In this document: one piece after another, positions 1 through 9,253 of the stretch
How positions within the stretch are numbered: position 1 is the stretch's first letter
Layout of the letters: each line of letters opens with the position of its first letter
Assembly (NCBI GenBank): GCA_027622555.1
Contig: JAQBYJ010000048.1
Coordinates: 1 to 41,087 of the forward strand
Source of the DNA: Verrucomicrobiota bacterium
Lineage (GTDB): Bacteria > Verrucomicrobiota > Verrucomicrobiia > Opitutales > UBA2995
Length of the DNA: 41,087 nt
Reading direction: 5' to 3'
The notes under the pieces: model-generated
What the model was told of the DNA's origin: nothing
Database searches by the model: none
The model's input: only the letters and a program-made list of their open reading frames with translations
Made by a program: the position numbers and the translations under genes

Positions 1-29
1 TGACTCATTGTTCTCATTTTATGCATTGT

Positions 30-908
30 TTAGCACAACATGTCTCCCATTTTTCGGGGCAGGCTCACATTATAGGCTTCCTGCAGTGCCTGGGCGGCCT
101 TTACTTTCTCCGCGGCTGATGCGGCGCGTTCAGCTTCCGCTTCTTTCATCCGTCTTTCCGCGTTTGATTTGGCGATTTCTACGGTCGCCAAGTTTTCTCC
201 TTCGGTGGCTGTTGCATTCGCCTGAGATACTCGTATGCGTTGGTCTCGTTGCGCTTCGGCGGCACCGATGTCGCCATCTCGCTCCGCTTCGGCTACTTTA
301 ATTTTCGCCTCGGCTATCGCTTTGGATGCAGCTTCTTGTCCCAATGCATCGATGTAACCCGATGCATCAGTGATGTCCTGTACATTTACATTGATCAGGC
401 GAAGCCCCACTTTCTTTAGCTCGACTTCCACACCCGTCGAAATGTTGGCGATCAACTTATCGCGGTCGGTATTGATTTCCTCGATATCCATGGTGGCGAT
501 GACCACGCGCATTTGACCGAAAATGATATCTTTGGCCAACTCCTTGATCTCGCCTAGACCGAGACCAAGCAAGCGCTCAGCCGCGTTTTCCATAATGCCT
601 GGTTCGGTTGAAATACCTACTGTAAAAGTAGAGGGTGTATTGACCCGAATATTTTGTTTCGAAAGGGCACCTTCAAGGCGGATGTCAATGGGCAAGGGAG
701 TCAGGTCCAGGTATTGGTAACCCTGAATGACCGGCCAGATAAAGGCCGCACCTCCATGGTAACAATTGGCTGATTTCCCTCCGGCCACTTTCCCGTAAAC
801 GACAAGTAATCTGTCTGAAGGGCACCGCTTATAGCGGGTGGCCAGAGTTATTAGGATTCCCAGGATTAAAAATACTACGGCAGCTGCGCCGACTAATTCT
901 ACAGGCAT
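30..908 (-). CDS. Short flotillin-like SPFH-domain membrane protein
   Basis: The 292-residue protein has one N-terminal membrane segment (about residues 5-24), an SPFH/band-7 domain (about 30-200) and an Ala/Glu/Lys-rich coiled coil (about 205-285) with the repeating AEA/EAE pattern of flotillins. Flotillins scaffold ordered membrane microdomains. The protein ends soon after the coiled coil begins, so it is shorter than FloA (about 330) or FloT (about 500) and lacks a flotillin C-terminal region. All three minus-strand frames close before the window edge, so a simple continuation is not visible. It starts with ATG 19 bp after the NfeD-like gene on the same strand, the classic NfeD-flotillin operon order. 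SPFH assignment is firm; whether the short C-terminus is natural or a truncation is open. Confidence 0.88.
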   Translation of the reverse strand: MPVELVGAAAVVFLILGILITLATRYKRCPSDRLLVVYGKVAGGKSANCYHGGAAFIWPVIQGYQYLDLTPLPIDIRLEGALSKQNIRVNTPSTFTVGISTEPGIMENAAERLLGLGLGEIKELAKDIIFGQMRVVIATMDIEEINTDRDKLIANISTGVEVELKKVGLRLINVNVQDITDASGYIDALGQEAASKAIAEAKIKVAEAERDGDIGAAEAQRDQRIRVSQANATATEGENLATVEIAKSNAERRMKEAEAERAASAAEKVKAAQALQEAYNVSLPRKMGDMLC

Positions 909-927
909 GATCGTTAGGTGGTTTGAA

Positions 928-1482
928 TTAAAGTTCTTCTACAATAAATGAGGTTTGATCGAGCATTCCCGTGATTTTCACTTTCTGCCCGGGTTTGATT
1001 GCACCGGTTGATTGCTTGCGGGCGCTGGCGGTGGTGAAGCGGTCCTGGATATTTACCTGTATCTGTCCGCCTCCGTCTTCATTGTTACCGGGGATTGTAA
1101 CGTAAACCGTAGCTGTCTGGCCTATCGCGTTTGAGTAATCCAGATTCCCTTTAGATTGAAGCCGGAGTATCGTCAGTATGAGCTTATAAATGCCAAACAT
1201 AAGAATGACGCCTGCGACAAAGGCTATTGATACCGTCAGCATCAGTGGCAGTCCCGAGTCCAGTGCCACTGCGCCCGCCCATCCGAATGCCAGGAAAAAT
1301 GCGGATATGGTCTGCACCGAAAAAATACCGAGTCCCGAGGAGTGGTCGGCATCGGTTGAGGTCACGTCAAAGTCGACTCCCAGTGCGTCGCCGCCAATGC
1401 CCAATAAGGTCAAAAGTAGCTGAACTACCGTCACCAACAGTGCGATAATTCCGATGCCATAAAATACCTGCTGAACGAGCAA
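928..1482 (-). CDS. NfeD-like membrane protein (flotillin partner)
   Basis: This 184-residue protein has an N-terminal hydrophobic segment (about 5-28), two further membrane segments (about 58-78 and 82-110) and a C-terminal beta-rich domain (about 120-184, containing GQTATVYV and KPGQKVKITG) that fits the OB-fold of NfeD/YuaF/YqiJ proteins. NfeD-like proteins are encoded next to flotillins and are thought to act with them at the membrane. The start must be TTG at 1480-1482: an in-frame TGA lies four codons upstream and there is no ATG or GTG near the N-terminus. A GGTGA about 9 bases upstream may serve as the ribosome site. The flotillin gene follows after 19 bp, so the two are probably one transcript. 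Confidence 0.82.
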   Translation of the reverse strand: MLVQQVFYGIGIIALLVTVVQLLLTLLGIGGDALGVDFDVTSTDADHSSGLGIFSVQTISAFFLAFGWAGAVALDSGLPLMLTVSIAFVAGVILMFGIYKLILTILRLQSKGNLDYSNAIGQTATVYVTIPGNNEDGGGQIQVNIQDRFTTASARKQSTGAIKPGQKVKITGMLDQTSFIVEEL

Positions 1483-1667
1483 AAGACTGTTTCACCAATC
1501 AATCATTGAAAACGGGGTTGGAGTTTCTGGAGGGATGCGAGAATCGCGAATTGTCGGGATTATGTTTCTGTATTGCCGAGTTTGACAAGTGCAAGCTTGG
1601 ATTAGGTCGAATATTTATTGGTTCTATCGTCTTAAACCCTTCACCCGGTGTTTTATTCAAAGCTCCT

Positions 1668-3782
1668 TCAGTCTATCCAAACCGGTTGGGTAAAAGCCCC
1701 ATTCTTGGCAATATCCCAAACTTCTATCCGCACCCATTTTCGGCCGCTTAGGTTTATCCGTTCATCCATATTCAATTTACCAAATTCTGCTGTTTCAGAT
1801 AAGTCTATGCGTTCTCGCATAATCCTGCTGCCATCCCCTGAAACAATCTCCAAGTGAGAAAGCGGGTAGGTCCATTCCAGGCTAGCCTGAAAACGAACAT
1901 TTGAAAGATTTCCTGCTGGGAGCGTTTCACCACTTTCCTTTCCGTCGAAGGAGCAATCTGGAATCAGGACTTCACCGGTAGTCACAAAAAAGCTTCCTGA
2001 CCGAAGAACATCCAGCACGGGTTGCCAACCGTCATCATAAGTAGGCACGGAATCTAGTTTCATGTAGTTGATGTTCATGGCCCCGAATAACTCGTAATCT
2101 TTGAAAATCTTGAAGATGTCGACTTCGCCCATCACGTATTTGGGAGTTCCCCAATTTGCCATATCGTCCAGTAAATCCAGCACGCGCCAGCCAAGGGTGT
2201 CTCTGGAATAGTCTGCTGGCATGCCCTTCCACGCGGCGCCGAAGAAACGATCACTTTTAAAGAAAGAGGTATCTTTGTACGCATCGGGAAATCCGGTGGA
2301 ACCCTTGACGCGTGCATGTGCTGTCCAGGCGAGACCGTTTTCGATTTCCAGGAGTTTTAATACATCCTCCGAGCTACCCACATGGTAGACCGTACCATAG
2401 CCATCCAGCTCCTGCACGAACGGTTGACCTTCATTCCGATTGAGAACCCAATTCACCTGCTTGGGGAAAAAGCTAAGCCAATGACCACCAAAGTGAACAT
2501 TGGGCTCTTCGCCGGGGAGCAGCAAAAAGCCGTCGCCGGATAGTCGGGCACATTCCTCGTGCATGACCTTTAACTGCTCCAGGCGCTCCATAGTTCCCAG
2601 TCGGGGGGTCGCTCCTCTGTGAAATTCCGCGAGGTGAACGATATCCACACCCATGCGTTTGAAGACATCGACAAATTCCGGATTCAGCAATCCGTTCGGG
2701 ATTCCCTCGGTTTTTTGTTCCCCCTGCTTCTCGATGTAATCCAAGGAGTGTTCAACATGATAGTGACTGGAAAAAGTCTTGTAGCCGTCCAGCGGTTTGA
2801 AGGTGTCGTTTCTTGTGTAGCTGCGAACCGTATCCAGGTTCTGATGACCTGAGCCTTCTGACAAAAATAGCAGCACTCCTAATTTCTGCTTCGTTCCGGG
2901 AGGGGCGTTTACCCAGGGAACGTATCGTCGATCACCAATAGGCGGTTGTCGCACTCCGAAGGAAAACCCGTCGATCATGTCGAGGTATTCGTCGCCTGCC
3001 CAGTTGTAACCATAGTTTTCCACAAAATCCAAAGGGTAGAGAAATTGATGCGGAAATGGTGAAATCGCTACGGAACCGCTTGGAGATGACAGCGCGATCG
3101 ATCGATACCGAGTTTGATAGACGCGGGCGGTTTCCTGTTTCACATCCGCTGATTGTGGATTGCCGAGCGAGTCTATCCAATTGAGGCGGAGTCCGTCTGT
3201 CTCGGGTACGCTTAGCCCGACATGATAGAGGAACGCGGTCGCTGGTCTCTGTGTGGACACGCGTGCTTCCATCTGAACGAATGGACTGCCTTTATAAAAA
3301 ATAAATGCCAAACTTCCCGAAAAGTGAGTGCTTGCTAGCCCATCCAATTCTATGACGGCCCGGCTTTCATTGGACGATACTGAAATAGTTTCTGGCGATA
3401 GGAATCCTTTCTCAACGGAGTAAGGGCGTGTGGGCACGCGGTCAAAAAAGATCATCCAGCCATCCGGTCGCTTTTCCAGATCTCGGTCTCCGACCCAGAA
3501 GAGGTAGTTGGGGTCAATATTACTCAAAATAGGTTTCCCATCCACGCCTATAGCTTTGATCAAGGGCCCGTTGGCTTTTCCCGGGGTGGGAGTGATCTGT
3601 AGGTCGATAAAGGCAGTCCCATCTGAAGTGTCCCAGGCCAGACTCAAACCATTCTTTTGTGTCTCCAGCTCAAAGCCGTCCGATGAGTCGAAATTCTTCC
3701 GATCAATTTCAACGGCTTTCAATACGGGAAGAAAAGCGACAAACAGGAATAAAGTGAACCTGATCTTTTTGTGGAGTGTCAT
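1668..3782 (-). CDS. Exported PHP-like (CehA/McbA-type) metallohydrolase candidate
   Basis: A large exported protein of about 704 residues. I place the start at ATG 3782, giving MTLHKKIRFTLFLFVAFLPV, a good signal peptide; an upstream in-frame GTG at 3809 would add nine unlikely residues. The first half is beta-rich with no motif I recognise. The second half carries a series of likely metal ligands: SSHYHVEHS (about 335), HLAEFHRG (about 382), GEEPNVHFGGH (about 422) and TAHARVKGS (about 487), then EVDIFK. This order of His/Glu/His motifs resembles the PHP-type hydrolase domain of CehA/McbA-like proteins found in many PVC genomes. A small beta-sandwich probably closes the protein. The substrate is unknown; the surrounding catabolic genes suggest a role outside the cytoplasm in breakdown of organic matter. 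PHP membership is inference from motif spacing. Confidence 0.6.
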   Translation of the reverse strand: MTLHKKIRFTLFLFVAFLPVLKAVEIDRKNFDSSDGFELETQKNGLSLAWDTSDGTAFIDLQITPTPGKANGPLIKAIGVDGKPILSNIDPNYLFWVGDRDLEKRPDGWMIFFDRVPTRPYSVEKGFLSPETISVSSNESRAVIELDGLASTHFSGSLAFIFYKGSPFVQMEARVSTQRPATAFLYHVGLSVPETDGLRLNWIDSLGNPQSADVKQETARVYQTRYRSIALSSPSGSVAISPFPHQFLYPLDFVENYGYNWAGDEYLDMIDGFSFGVRQPPIGDRRYVPWVNAPPGTKQKLGVLLFLSEGSGHQNLDTVRSYTRNDTFKPLDGYKTFSSHYHVEHSLDYIEKQGEQKTEGIPNGLLNPEFVDVFKRMGVDIVHLAEFHRGATPRLGTMERLEQLKVMHEECARLSGDGFLLLPGEEPNVHFGGHWLSFFPKQVNWVLNRNEGQPFVQELDGYGTVYHVGSSEDVLKLLEIENGLAWTAHARVKGSTGFPDAYKDTSFFKSDRFFGAAWKGMPADYSRDTLGWRVLDLLDDMANWGTPKYVMGEVDIFKIFKDYELFGAMNINYMKLDSVPTYDDGWQPVLDVLRSGSFFVTTGEVLIPDCSFDGKESGETLPAGNLSNVRFQASLEWTYPLSHLEIVSGDGSRIMRERIDLSETAEFGKLNMDERINLSGRKWVRIEVWDIAKNGAFTQPVWID

Positions 3783-3827
3783 GGTTTTGATTGAGGTCTT
3801 TTGAATCACCTTGTAGTTAGAATTAAA

Positions 3828-4280
3828 ATGTTACCAGTAGAATCAGTTATTCCTCAAGTACTGCTCGACTATATGGAAGGTCTCAGGACCCACGATGTCG
3901 ACTTGATTGCGAGCACGCTGGCAGAGGACGTTCGATTTGTAACTCCTGCCAAGACGATGGGCAAGGCGGAGATTCTCGAGTTCCTGACAGCGCTGTACCG
4001 CGGATTTCCTGATTGGAGCTATGATCATGATGGACTGAAGCAGTTGACGGACGGAGGTTTTGCCGTGAGATGGAGGCAAGGCGGGACTCATACCGCTTCT
4101 TTGGAATTCCCGGGTTTCGCTGGTGTCGCTCCCACAGGTAAAACGGTTGCGATTCCGGAGCACAACTTTTTCTATAAAATTAAAAACAACCTGCTCGTCG
4201 AGATTCGCCCTGACCCGATTCCGGGGGGAGCGCCGCGTGGTATTTTTGAACAGATTGGAGTAGAGCTTCCGCCGCTGTAA
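3828..4280 (+). CDS. SnoaL-like (NTF2-fold) protein
   Basis: A 150-residue cytosolic protein starting at ATG 3828; an in-frame TTG at 3801 would add a poor leader. The pattern LDYMEGLRTHDVDLIASTLA, followed by a GK-E-I-FL-LY-GFPDW helix and a strand-rich C-terminal half (FAVRWRQGGTHTA, HNFFYKIKNNLLVEIRPD), matches the SnoaL-like polyketide cyclase/NTF2 superfamily. Members are small-molecule isomerases, hydrolases or binding proteins, so no specific reaction can be given. It is divergent from the PHP-like gene and lies 3 bp before the PSD1 cytochrome gene, which suggests cotranscription with the latter. Confidence 0.75.
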   Translation: MLPVESVIPQVLLDYMEGLRTHDVDLIASTLAEDVRFVTPAKTMGKAEILEFLTALYRGFPDWSYDHDGLKQLTDGGFAVRWRQGGTHTASLEFPGFAGVAPTGKTVAIPEHNFFYKIKNNLLVEIRPDPIPGGAPRGIFEQIGVELPPL

Positions 4281-4283
4281 ACT

Positions 4284-7200
4284 ATGGATCGCTGGGTTAG
4301 ACAAATTCCTTTGTTTATTCTCGGGCTGTTGACAGCGCCCGGAACCGGCTTTGCCGAATTGTCCACGTCTGAGGGCAAGGTATCTCACGCTGAGGCAATG
4401 GCCGAAGGGCTGGTTTTGTTTAAAGACCAGGTGCTAGGCATTCTTACGGAAAATTGTTTGGAATGTCACGGCGGCGAAAAGATTGAAAGTGACTTTGATA
4501 TGTCCACTCGTGAGTTGTTGTTTGCAAGTGGCCTGGTCACTGATTCGTCTGTCGAGAGTGATCTGATCGGCGCTATCACTCATCACTACGAACCGTTCAT
4601 GCCACATGAACGAGATAAGCTTGATGAGGAATCCATTGCGGCGATCACACGTTGGATAGATCTAGGAGCGCCTTACGACAAACCTTTGTCCGATAGTTCT
4701 ATCTTAGCGGATAGTGAATCTTTGGTTATTACGGATGAGGATCGCAATTATTGGGCTTATCGAACGCTTTCTAATCCGGATGTTCCCGCTTCAGAAAATG
4801 ATGAGTGGTCGCGCAACGAAATCGATCGTTTTATTTTCCGGAAACTTGAAGCAAACGGATTGTCACCCAACCCCATGAGTCCTGATCGAAATCTTATTCG
4901 ACGAGCTTATTTGAATGCAATTGGACTTCCACCAACGCCCGAACAAGTGGATGAATTTGTAAACGATATTCAGCCGATGGCCTACGAGCGAATGATTGAT
5001 CGCTTATTGGAATCACCACATTACGGAGAACGGTGGGCGCGGCACTGGATGGATATTGCCCGTTTTGCCGAAAGCTCCGGTTTTGAAATCGATTATGACC
5101 GGCCTTACGCCTATCATTACCGGGATTTTCTTATCAAAGCTTTCAATCAAAATATGAGCTACTATCAATTCATTCGCTGGCAGGTGGCTGGTGATGAGTT
5201 GGCATCAGAAGATCCACTGGCACTCATGGCGACGGGTTTTTTAAATGGAGGTGTCGTTTCCACCGTAGTGACCGAGAAAGAATTCGAATCCTCCCGCTAC
5301 GATGAGCTGGAAGATATCGTAAACACGATAGGTACCGCAATGTTGGGTACCACAGTAGGTTGCGCACGCTGCCACGATCACAAATACGATCCAATTTCTT
5401 CGAAAGATTACTATCAGCTGGCTTCGAATTTTACGCGAACGGTTCGGGCTTACGTAGATCATAACCCTGATGTCAGAGCCAATAAATTAAGTAAATCCCA
5501 GTGGACACTTGAAGGTCAAAATTATGCTGCCCAATTAATGCTTTTTGAAGAGGCCGTTTTGGAGAAGCCTTTTCAATCATGGATGCGTTCTGGCGCGTTT
5601 CAAATTCCATTGGAACGGTGGTTGGTGTTGAATCCGGACACCTTTGATTCCAGGGAAGGTTCAACGGTTGAAAAATTGTGGGACGACTCCCTGCTTTTGA
5701 GTGAAGAAAATCCGGAAATGGATTTCGAAGTTCTTACGGTCGAATCTGAAACCATGGTGCAGGACATGGTTGGACTCCGGATGGAAACCTTAACCCACCC
5801 AATCCTGCCAAAAGGGGGTCCGGGACGCGATCACGAAGGAGGATTTACCATACGAGAACTGGCTGTCCAAATTAAGGATCTGGGGTCGTCAAATGCCCAG
5901 TGGAAGAGGGTCGATCTTAAATCGGCCGAAGCCACTTCTCAAGAGAATGACGATTCCTTGGGTGCTGCTGCAGCCATCAACCAAGTTACCCAAGGCTGGT
6001 CGATTGACTTCGAGGGATTTGGCAAGGACCAGGCATTGGTCATTCGGTTTGCCAAGCCAGTGGGATACACAGGCGGAACAAGGATCAAGATAACCGTTAC
6101 TTCTGGATTCAATATTCAACAAATGGTTGGACGACCCCGTTTTTCGATTACGCAGGATCACAAGGCGGCTGTTGAGAATTCGGAAGGTATACCTGTTCTT
6201 GCCTACGAAAGTTTATTAAAATTACTCGTCGGAATAAATCCGGATCTGCTCAGGAACAATGAAACCGAAGCCTTGCGGAGTTGGTATGGGCGCACTCATC
6301 CCGAATGGGTGGCTCGGAAGGAAAAGTTAATGCAACATATTCTGGATCAACCAAAATTGAATGGGACGCGGATTCTTGCAGCATCAGATTCTCTTCCTCC
6401 CATTTGGCATGCCAGTGTTGGCCGAGGTTATCCCTCTTTCTATGAAAATACTCACTACCTTGAGCGTGGTGATGTGACACAAAAAGTCGAAATCGCTACT
6501 CCGGGGTTTCCTCAGGTGCTCGTTCGAGATCAGAAGCATTTTGAAAGCGAAATTAAAACTTCGAATCCTCGTAGCGAGTTGGCGGCATGGTTGACTAATA
6601 CAGAAAGTGGAGCCGGAAGTTTACTGGCGCGTGTATTCGTTAATCGGATTTGGCATTATCACTTTGGACGAGGTCTGGTGGCAACGCCCAGCGATTTTGG
6701 CAAACAAGGTGGAGATCCATCGCATCCAGAGCTTCTTGAGTGGTTGGCTCACGATTTTGTTGAACATGGTTGGGATGTGAAACGTTTGCAGAAACAGATT
6801 ATGACCAGTGCTGTTTATCGGCAAACGTCCGCTGTCGATCCTTCCAAAGCACAGGCCGATGTTGAGAATACCTTACTGTGGAGATTTCCCGGAAGGCGCG
6901 TTGAAGCGGAGGTCATTCGGGATTCTTTGCTTCAGGTGTCAGGATTGCTCGATAGAACTCAATTTGGTCCCGGTACGCGAGATCCTGATATGCTCCGACG
7001 CAGCATCTATTTTTTTATTAAACGAGCTGCGCTCATTCCGGAAATGACGCTATTCGATTGGCCGGAGCATTTGGTGGGGATTGGACAACGAGCCAGCACA
7101 ACCATCGCACCTCAAGCGCTAGAATTTTTAAACGGCACTCAAACGCGCAGATTTGCCGAAGGACTGGCCAAGCGTTTATCCAAAGACGAAGGTGTGGAGG

Positions 7201-7388
7201 CTCAAATTAAACTGGCCTATCAAATCGTCCTGAATCGATTTCCAAAGCAGGAAGAGATCACGATGGGCATTGAGTTTTTGCAAACACAACAAGCTGTGTA
7301 CCGAGATCAAGGGTTCGACGAAAACAAGGCTCTGATTGATTACTGCCAATCCTTGCTCAGCCTCAATGAATTTTTGTATATACGATGA
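4284..7388 (+). CDS. PSD1 planctomycete cytochrome c protein (DUF1549/DUF1553)
   Basis: A 1034-residue exported protein with signal peptide (residues 1-25), a planctomycete cytochrome c domain with heme site CLECH (58-62), a DUF1549 domain (about 165-385, including ERWARHWMDIARFAESSGFE and a second CARCH at 360-364), a central insert of about 300 residues with beta-sandwich character, and a C-terminal DUF1553 domain (about 770-1020, with RVFVNRIWHYHFGRGLV and RRVEAEVIRDSLL). These proteins are hallmarks of Planctomycetes and Verrucomicrobia and are almost always paired with DUF1501 proteins; they are thought to be periplasmic redox enzymes for carbohydrates or other polymers, but no reaction has been proven. 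Here the DUF1501 gene follows after 240 bp of repeat-bearing spacer. Confidence 0.93.
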   Translation: MDRWVRQIPLFILGLLTAPGTGFAELSTSEGKVSHAEAMAEGLVLFKDQVLGILTENCLECHGGEKIESDFDMSTRELLFASGLVTDSSVESDLIGAITHHYEPFMPHERDKLDEESIAAITRWIDLGAPYDKPLSDSSILADSESLVITDEDRNYWAYRTLSNPDVPASENDEWSRNEIDRFIFRKLEANGLSPNPMSPDRNLIRRAYLNAIGLPPTPEQVDEFVNDIQPMAYERMIDRLLESPHYGERWARHWMDIARFAESSGFEIDYDRPYAYHYRDFLIKAFNQNMSYYQFIRWQVAGDELASEDPLALMATGFLNGGVVSTVVTEKEFESSRYDELEDIVNTIGTAMLGTTVGCARCHDHKYDPISSKDYYQLASNFTRTVRAYVDHNPDVRANKLSKSQWTLEGQNYAAQLMLFEEAVLEKPFQSWMRSGAFQIPLERWLVLNPDTFDSREGSTVEKLWDDSLLLSEENPEMDFEVLTVESETMVQDMVGLRMETLTHPILPKGGPGRDHEGGFTIRELAVQIKDLGSSNAQWKRVDLKSAEATSQENDDSLGAAAAINQVTQGWSIDFEGFGKDQALVIRFAKPVGYTGGTRIKITVTSGFNIQQMVGRPRFSITQDHKAAVENSEGIPVLAYESLLKLLVGINPDLLRNNETEALRSWYGRTHPEWVARKEKLMQHILDQPKLNGTRILAASDSLPPIWHASVGRGYPSFYENTHYLERGDVTQKVEIATPGFPQVLVRDQKHFESEIKTSNPRSELAAWLTNTESGAGSLLARVFVNRIWHYHFGRGLVATPSDFGKQGGDPSHPELLEWLAHDFVEHGWDVKRLQKQIMTSAVYRQTSAVDPSKAQADVENTLLWRFPGRRVEAEVIRDSLLQVSGLLDRTQFGPGTRDPDMLRRSIYFFIKRAALIPEMTLFDWPEHLVGIGQRASTTIAPQALEFLNGTQTRRFAEGLAKRLSKDEGVEAQIKLAYQIVLNRFPKQEEITMGIEFLQTQQAVYRDQGFDENKALIDYCQSLLSLNEFLYIR

Positions 7389-7467
7389 GTGCCGTTTCTG
7401 GACATTTTGCAGGAGCAAATGTTGTTCGCTTCGCTGTCGCCTGGTGGCTCGGTATATTCGCGACTCA

Positions 7468-7530
7468 CCTGGGAACGCCAAGCCCCAGCTTGGCACTATT
7501 CCTGCGAATCGCGAATAAATTTACTCCTGC
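7468..7530 (+). repeat. Dispersed intergenic repeat, copy 1
   Basis: This segment begins CCTGGGAACGCCAAGCCCCA, forms a CCAAGC/GCTTGG hairpin, and ends GAATCGCGAATAAATTTACT followed by CCTGC. A diverged copy lies at 9254-9317, so both spacers flanking the DUF1501 gene carry it in the same orientation. It is non-coding in my reading. Confidence 0.7.
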
Positions 7531-7551
7531 CTTTTTAGTATCGATGCGCAA

Positions 7552-7577
7552 TGTAGGAGCTAGCTTGCTCGCGAATT
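7552..7577 (+). repeat. REP-like element, TAGCTTGCT family
   Basis: TGTAGGAGCTAGCTTGCTCG plus CGAATT. Related copies occur at 10999-11023 and in both arms of the inverted repeat at 33542-33613. The pattern of GTAGGAG followed by AGCTTGCT and CGCGA resembles well-known bacterial REP sequences. It sits in the 240-bp gap between the PSD1 and DUF1501 genes, which holds no gene I can support. Confidence 0.65.
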
Positions 7578-7628
7578 CTTCGAAGAACGCAATAAAGTAA
7601 GATGAAGAGTAAGAGGACCATAATTTAA

Positions 7629-9125
7629 ATGAACCCAAACAATCCATACGGCCACTGCGGCCCCGAGCATCACGACGATCCGATGTCGATGACACGGCGG
7701 GAGATGTTGAAGCGGTGTGGTATGGGCTTGGGCATGATTGGGCTTACGAGCTTGCTTCAGCAACAGGGATTACTCGCTGCCGCAAATCCACTTGGCGGAA
7801 ATGCGTTGAGCCCGTTGGCTCCGAAAGTTCCGCATTTTGCTCCACGGGCGAAACGGGTTATCTGGTTGTTTATTAATGGTGGTCCCAGTCAAATGGATAC
7901 CTGGGAGTATAAACCTACATTGGAAAAGTATCACGGAAAAGACCTGGACGGTTTCGATAAGTTTACCGGTTTCTTTTCCAAAGAAGTTGGTTCCATTTTA
8001 CAGTCACCCTTCAAGTTCTCTCCAAGAGGCCAATCCGGAAAAATGGTTTCGGAGATATTTCCTTACCTGGGCGAGCATGTGGATAAAATGGCTTTTATCC
8101 ACTCGCTCTACTCGGAGTCGAATAATCATTCTCCGGCTTTGTTCATGATGAATAGCGGATTGCCTCGGACAGGATTTCCCTGCCTTGGAAGCTGGGTTAC
8201 CTATGGACTGGGGAGCGAAAGCAACGATCTCCCAGGTTTTGTGGTAATGTCAGACCCCCAAGAGCGTGGAGTTCCCAAGGGAGGTAGGACGAATTGGAGT
8301 TCCGGTTTTTTGCCGAGTGTTTATCAAGGCACCTTACTGCGCCAAAAAGGAGATCCCATTTTAAATTTGAAACGACTGGATGCTCTCTCGGACAATCAGC
8401 AACGGGCACAGTTGGACCTGATTAACCAACTCAATCGCTATGACTTGGAGCAGCAATCTTCAGATGCCGAGCTAGCCGCACGCATCGAAACCTTCGAGCT
8501 GGCCTACCGGATGCAAACGGCGGCGCCGGAAGCGTTTGATGTAGACCAGGAAGCTTCGCATACCAAAGAGTTGTATGGTCTCGATGATGCTCAGTGCTCG
8601 CATTTCGGTCGCCAGTGTTTGATGGGCCGTCGCTTGCTTGAACGAGGCACGCGTTTTGTGCAAATCTACTCCGGCGGCACGGCAAACCAGCGGGCCTGGG
8701 ACGGGCACATTGATATCCAGGGCAATCACAGCCAATTCGCAGGAGAGACGGATAAACCCATTGCAGGCCTATTAACCGATCTTGAGCAGCGAGGTTTGTT
8801 GGACGATACCTTGGTAATCTGGGGCGGTGAGTTTGGTCGTTTGCCAGTTGCGCAAATCGGCACCCTAAAACCGGGCCGCGATCACAATCCACATGCCATG
8901 ACCGTTTGGATGGCTGGTGGAGGAATTAAAGGAGGTGTCTCCTACGGCGAGTCCGACGAACTCGGTCACAAAGTAGCCAAGGATCCGGTCCATATTAACG
9001 ATCTTCACGCCACTATTCTCCACCTACTTGGAATGGATCACGAGAAGCTGACCTACAAATACAACGGCCGTCGGTTCCGGCTCACCGATGTGGCGGGCAA
9101 GGTGATCCAGGAGATTATTGCTTGA
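7629..9125 (+). CDS. Tat-exported DUF1501 protein
   Basis: A 498-residue protein with a twin-arginine leader (TRREMLKRCGMG, Arg23-Arg24, hydrophobic core to about residue 50) and a DUF1501 body that belongs to the alkaline-phosphatase/sulfatase superfamily. Typical signatures are WLFINGGPSQMDTWEYKP, FMMNSGLPRTGFPCLGSW, GTRFVQIYSGG, WGGEFGRLP and GRDHNPHAMTVWMAGGG; length is normal for the family. The partner gene encodes the PSD1 cytochrome upstream. Pairs of this kind are presumed to act together in the periplasm on polysaccharides or related substrates, though the chemistry is not established. Start ATG 7629 preserves a complete Tat leader; an AGAGG lies 12 bases or so upstream. Confidence 0.93.
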   Translation: MNPNNPYGHCGPEHHDDPMSMTRREMLKRCGMGLGMIGLTSLLQQQGLLAAANPLGGNALSPLAPKVPHFAPRAKRVIWLFINGGPSQMDTWEYKPTLEKYHGKDLDGFDKFTGFFSKEVGSILQSPFKFSPRGQSGKMVSEIFPYLGEHVDKMAFIHSLYSESNNHSPALFMMNSGLPRTGFPCLGSWVTYGLGSESNDLPGFVVMSDPQERGVPKGGRTNWSSGFLPSVYQGTLLRQKGDPILNLKRLDALSDNQQRAQLDLINQLNRYDLEQQSSDAELAARIETFELAYRMQTAAPEAFDVDQEASHTKELYGLDDAQCSHFGRQCLMGRRLLERGTRFVQIYSGGTANQRAWDGHIDIQGNHSQFAGETDKPIAGLLTDLEQRGLLDDTLVIWGGEFGRLPVAQIGTLKPGRDHNPHAMTVWMAGGGIKGGVSYGESDELGHKVAKDPVHINDLHATILHLLGMDHEKLTYKYNGRRFRLTDVAGKVIQEIIA

Positions 9126-9182
9126 GGAAAAGGTAGGGCTCCCAAACAACGTGACACATCTACCAGCAAAGCGCCGAATAAC

Positions 9183-9234
9183 ATTGCGTCCTCGCAATGC
9201 CTCATTTGGGTAGGGCGATGTCGCCGACAGCGCC
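9183..9234 (+). repeat. REP/BIME-like element, GGTAGGGC family
   Basis: Two adjacent hairpins. ATTGCG-TCCT-CGCAAT (9183-9198) is perfect, and GGCGA-TG-TCGCC lies inside GGGTAGGGCGATGTCGCCGA (9208-9227). The first is the reverse complement of the hairpin at 11057-11087; the second matches 10744-10770. The loop sequence TCCT/AGGA and the GGTAGGGC/GCCCTACC border recur in this window. Confidence 0.65.
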
Positions 9235-9253
9235 GGACGGAAACTGCTATTTT

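Noticed and set aside
3801-3827. TTG start for the SnoaL-like gene
   Set aside because: It would overlap the promoter side of the divergent gene and add a leader with no similarity to the fold; ATG 3828 fits better.
7385-7600. 71-codon open frame after the PSD1 gene
   Set aside because: It consists mostly of the dispersed repeats at 7468-7530 and 7552-7577 and has no recognisable protein pattern.
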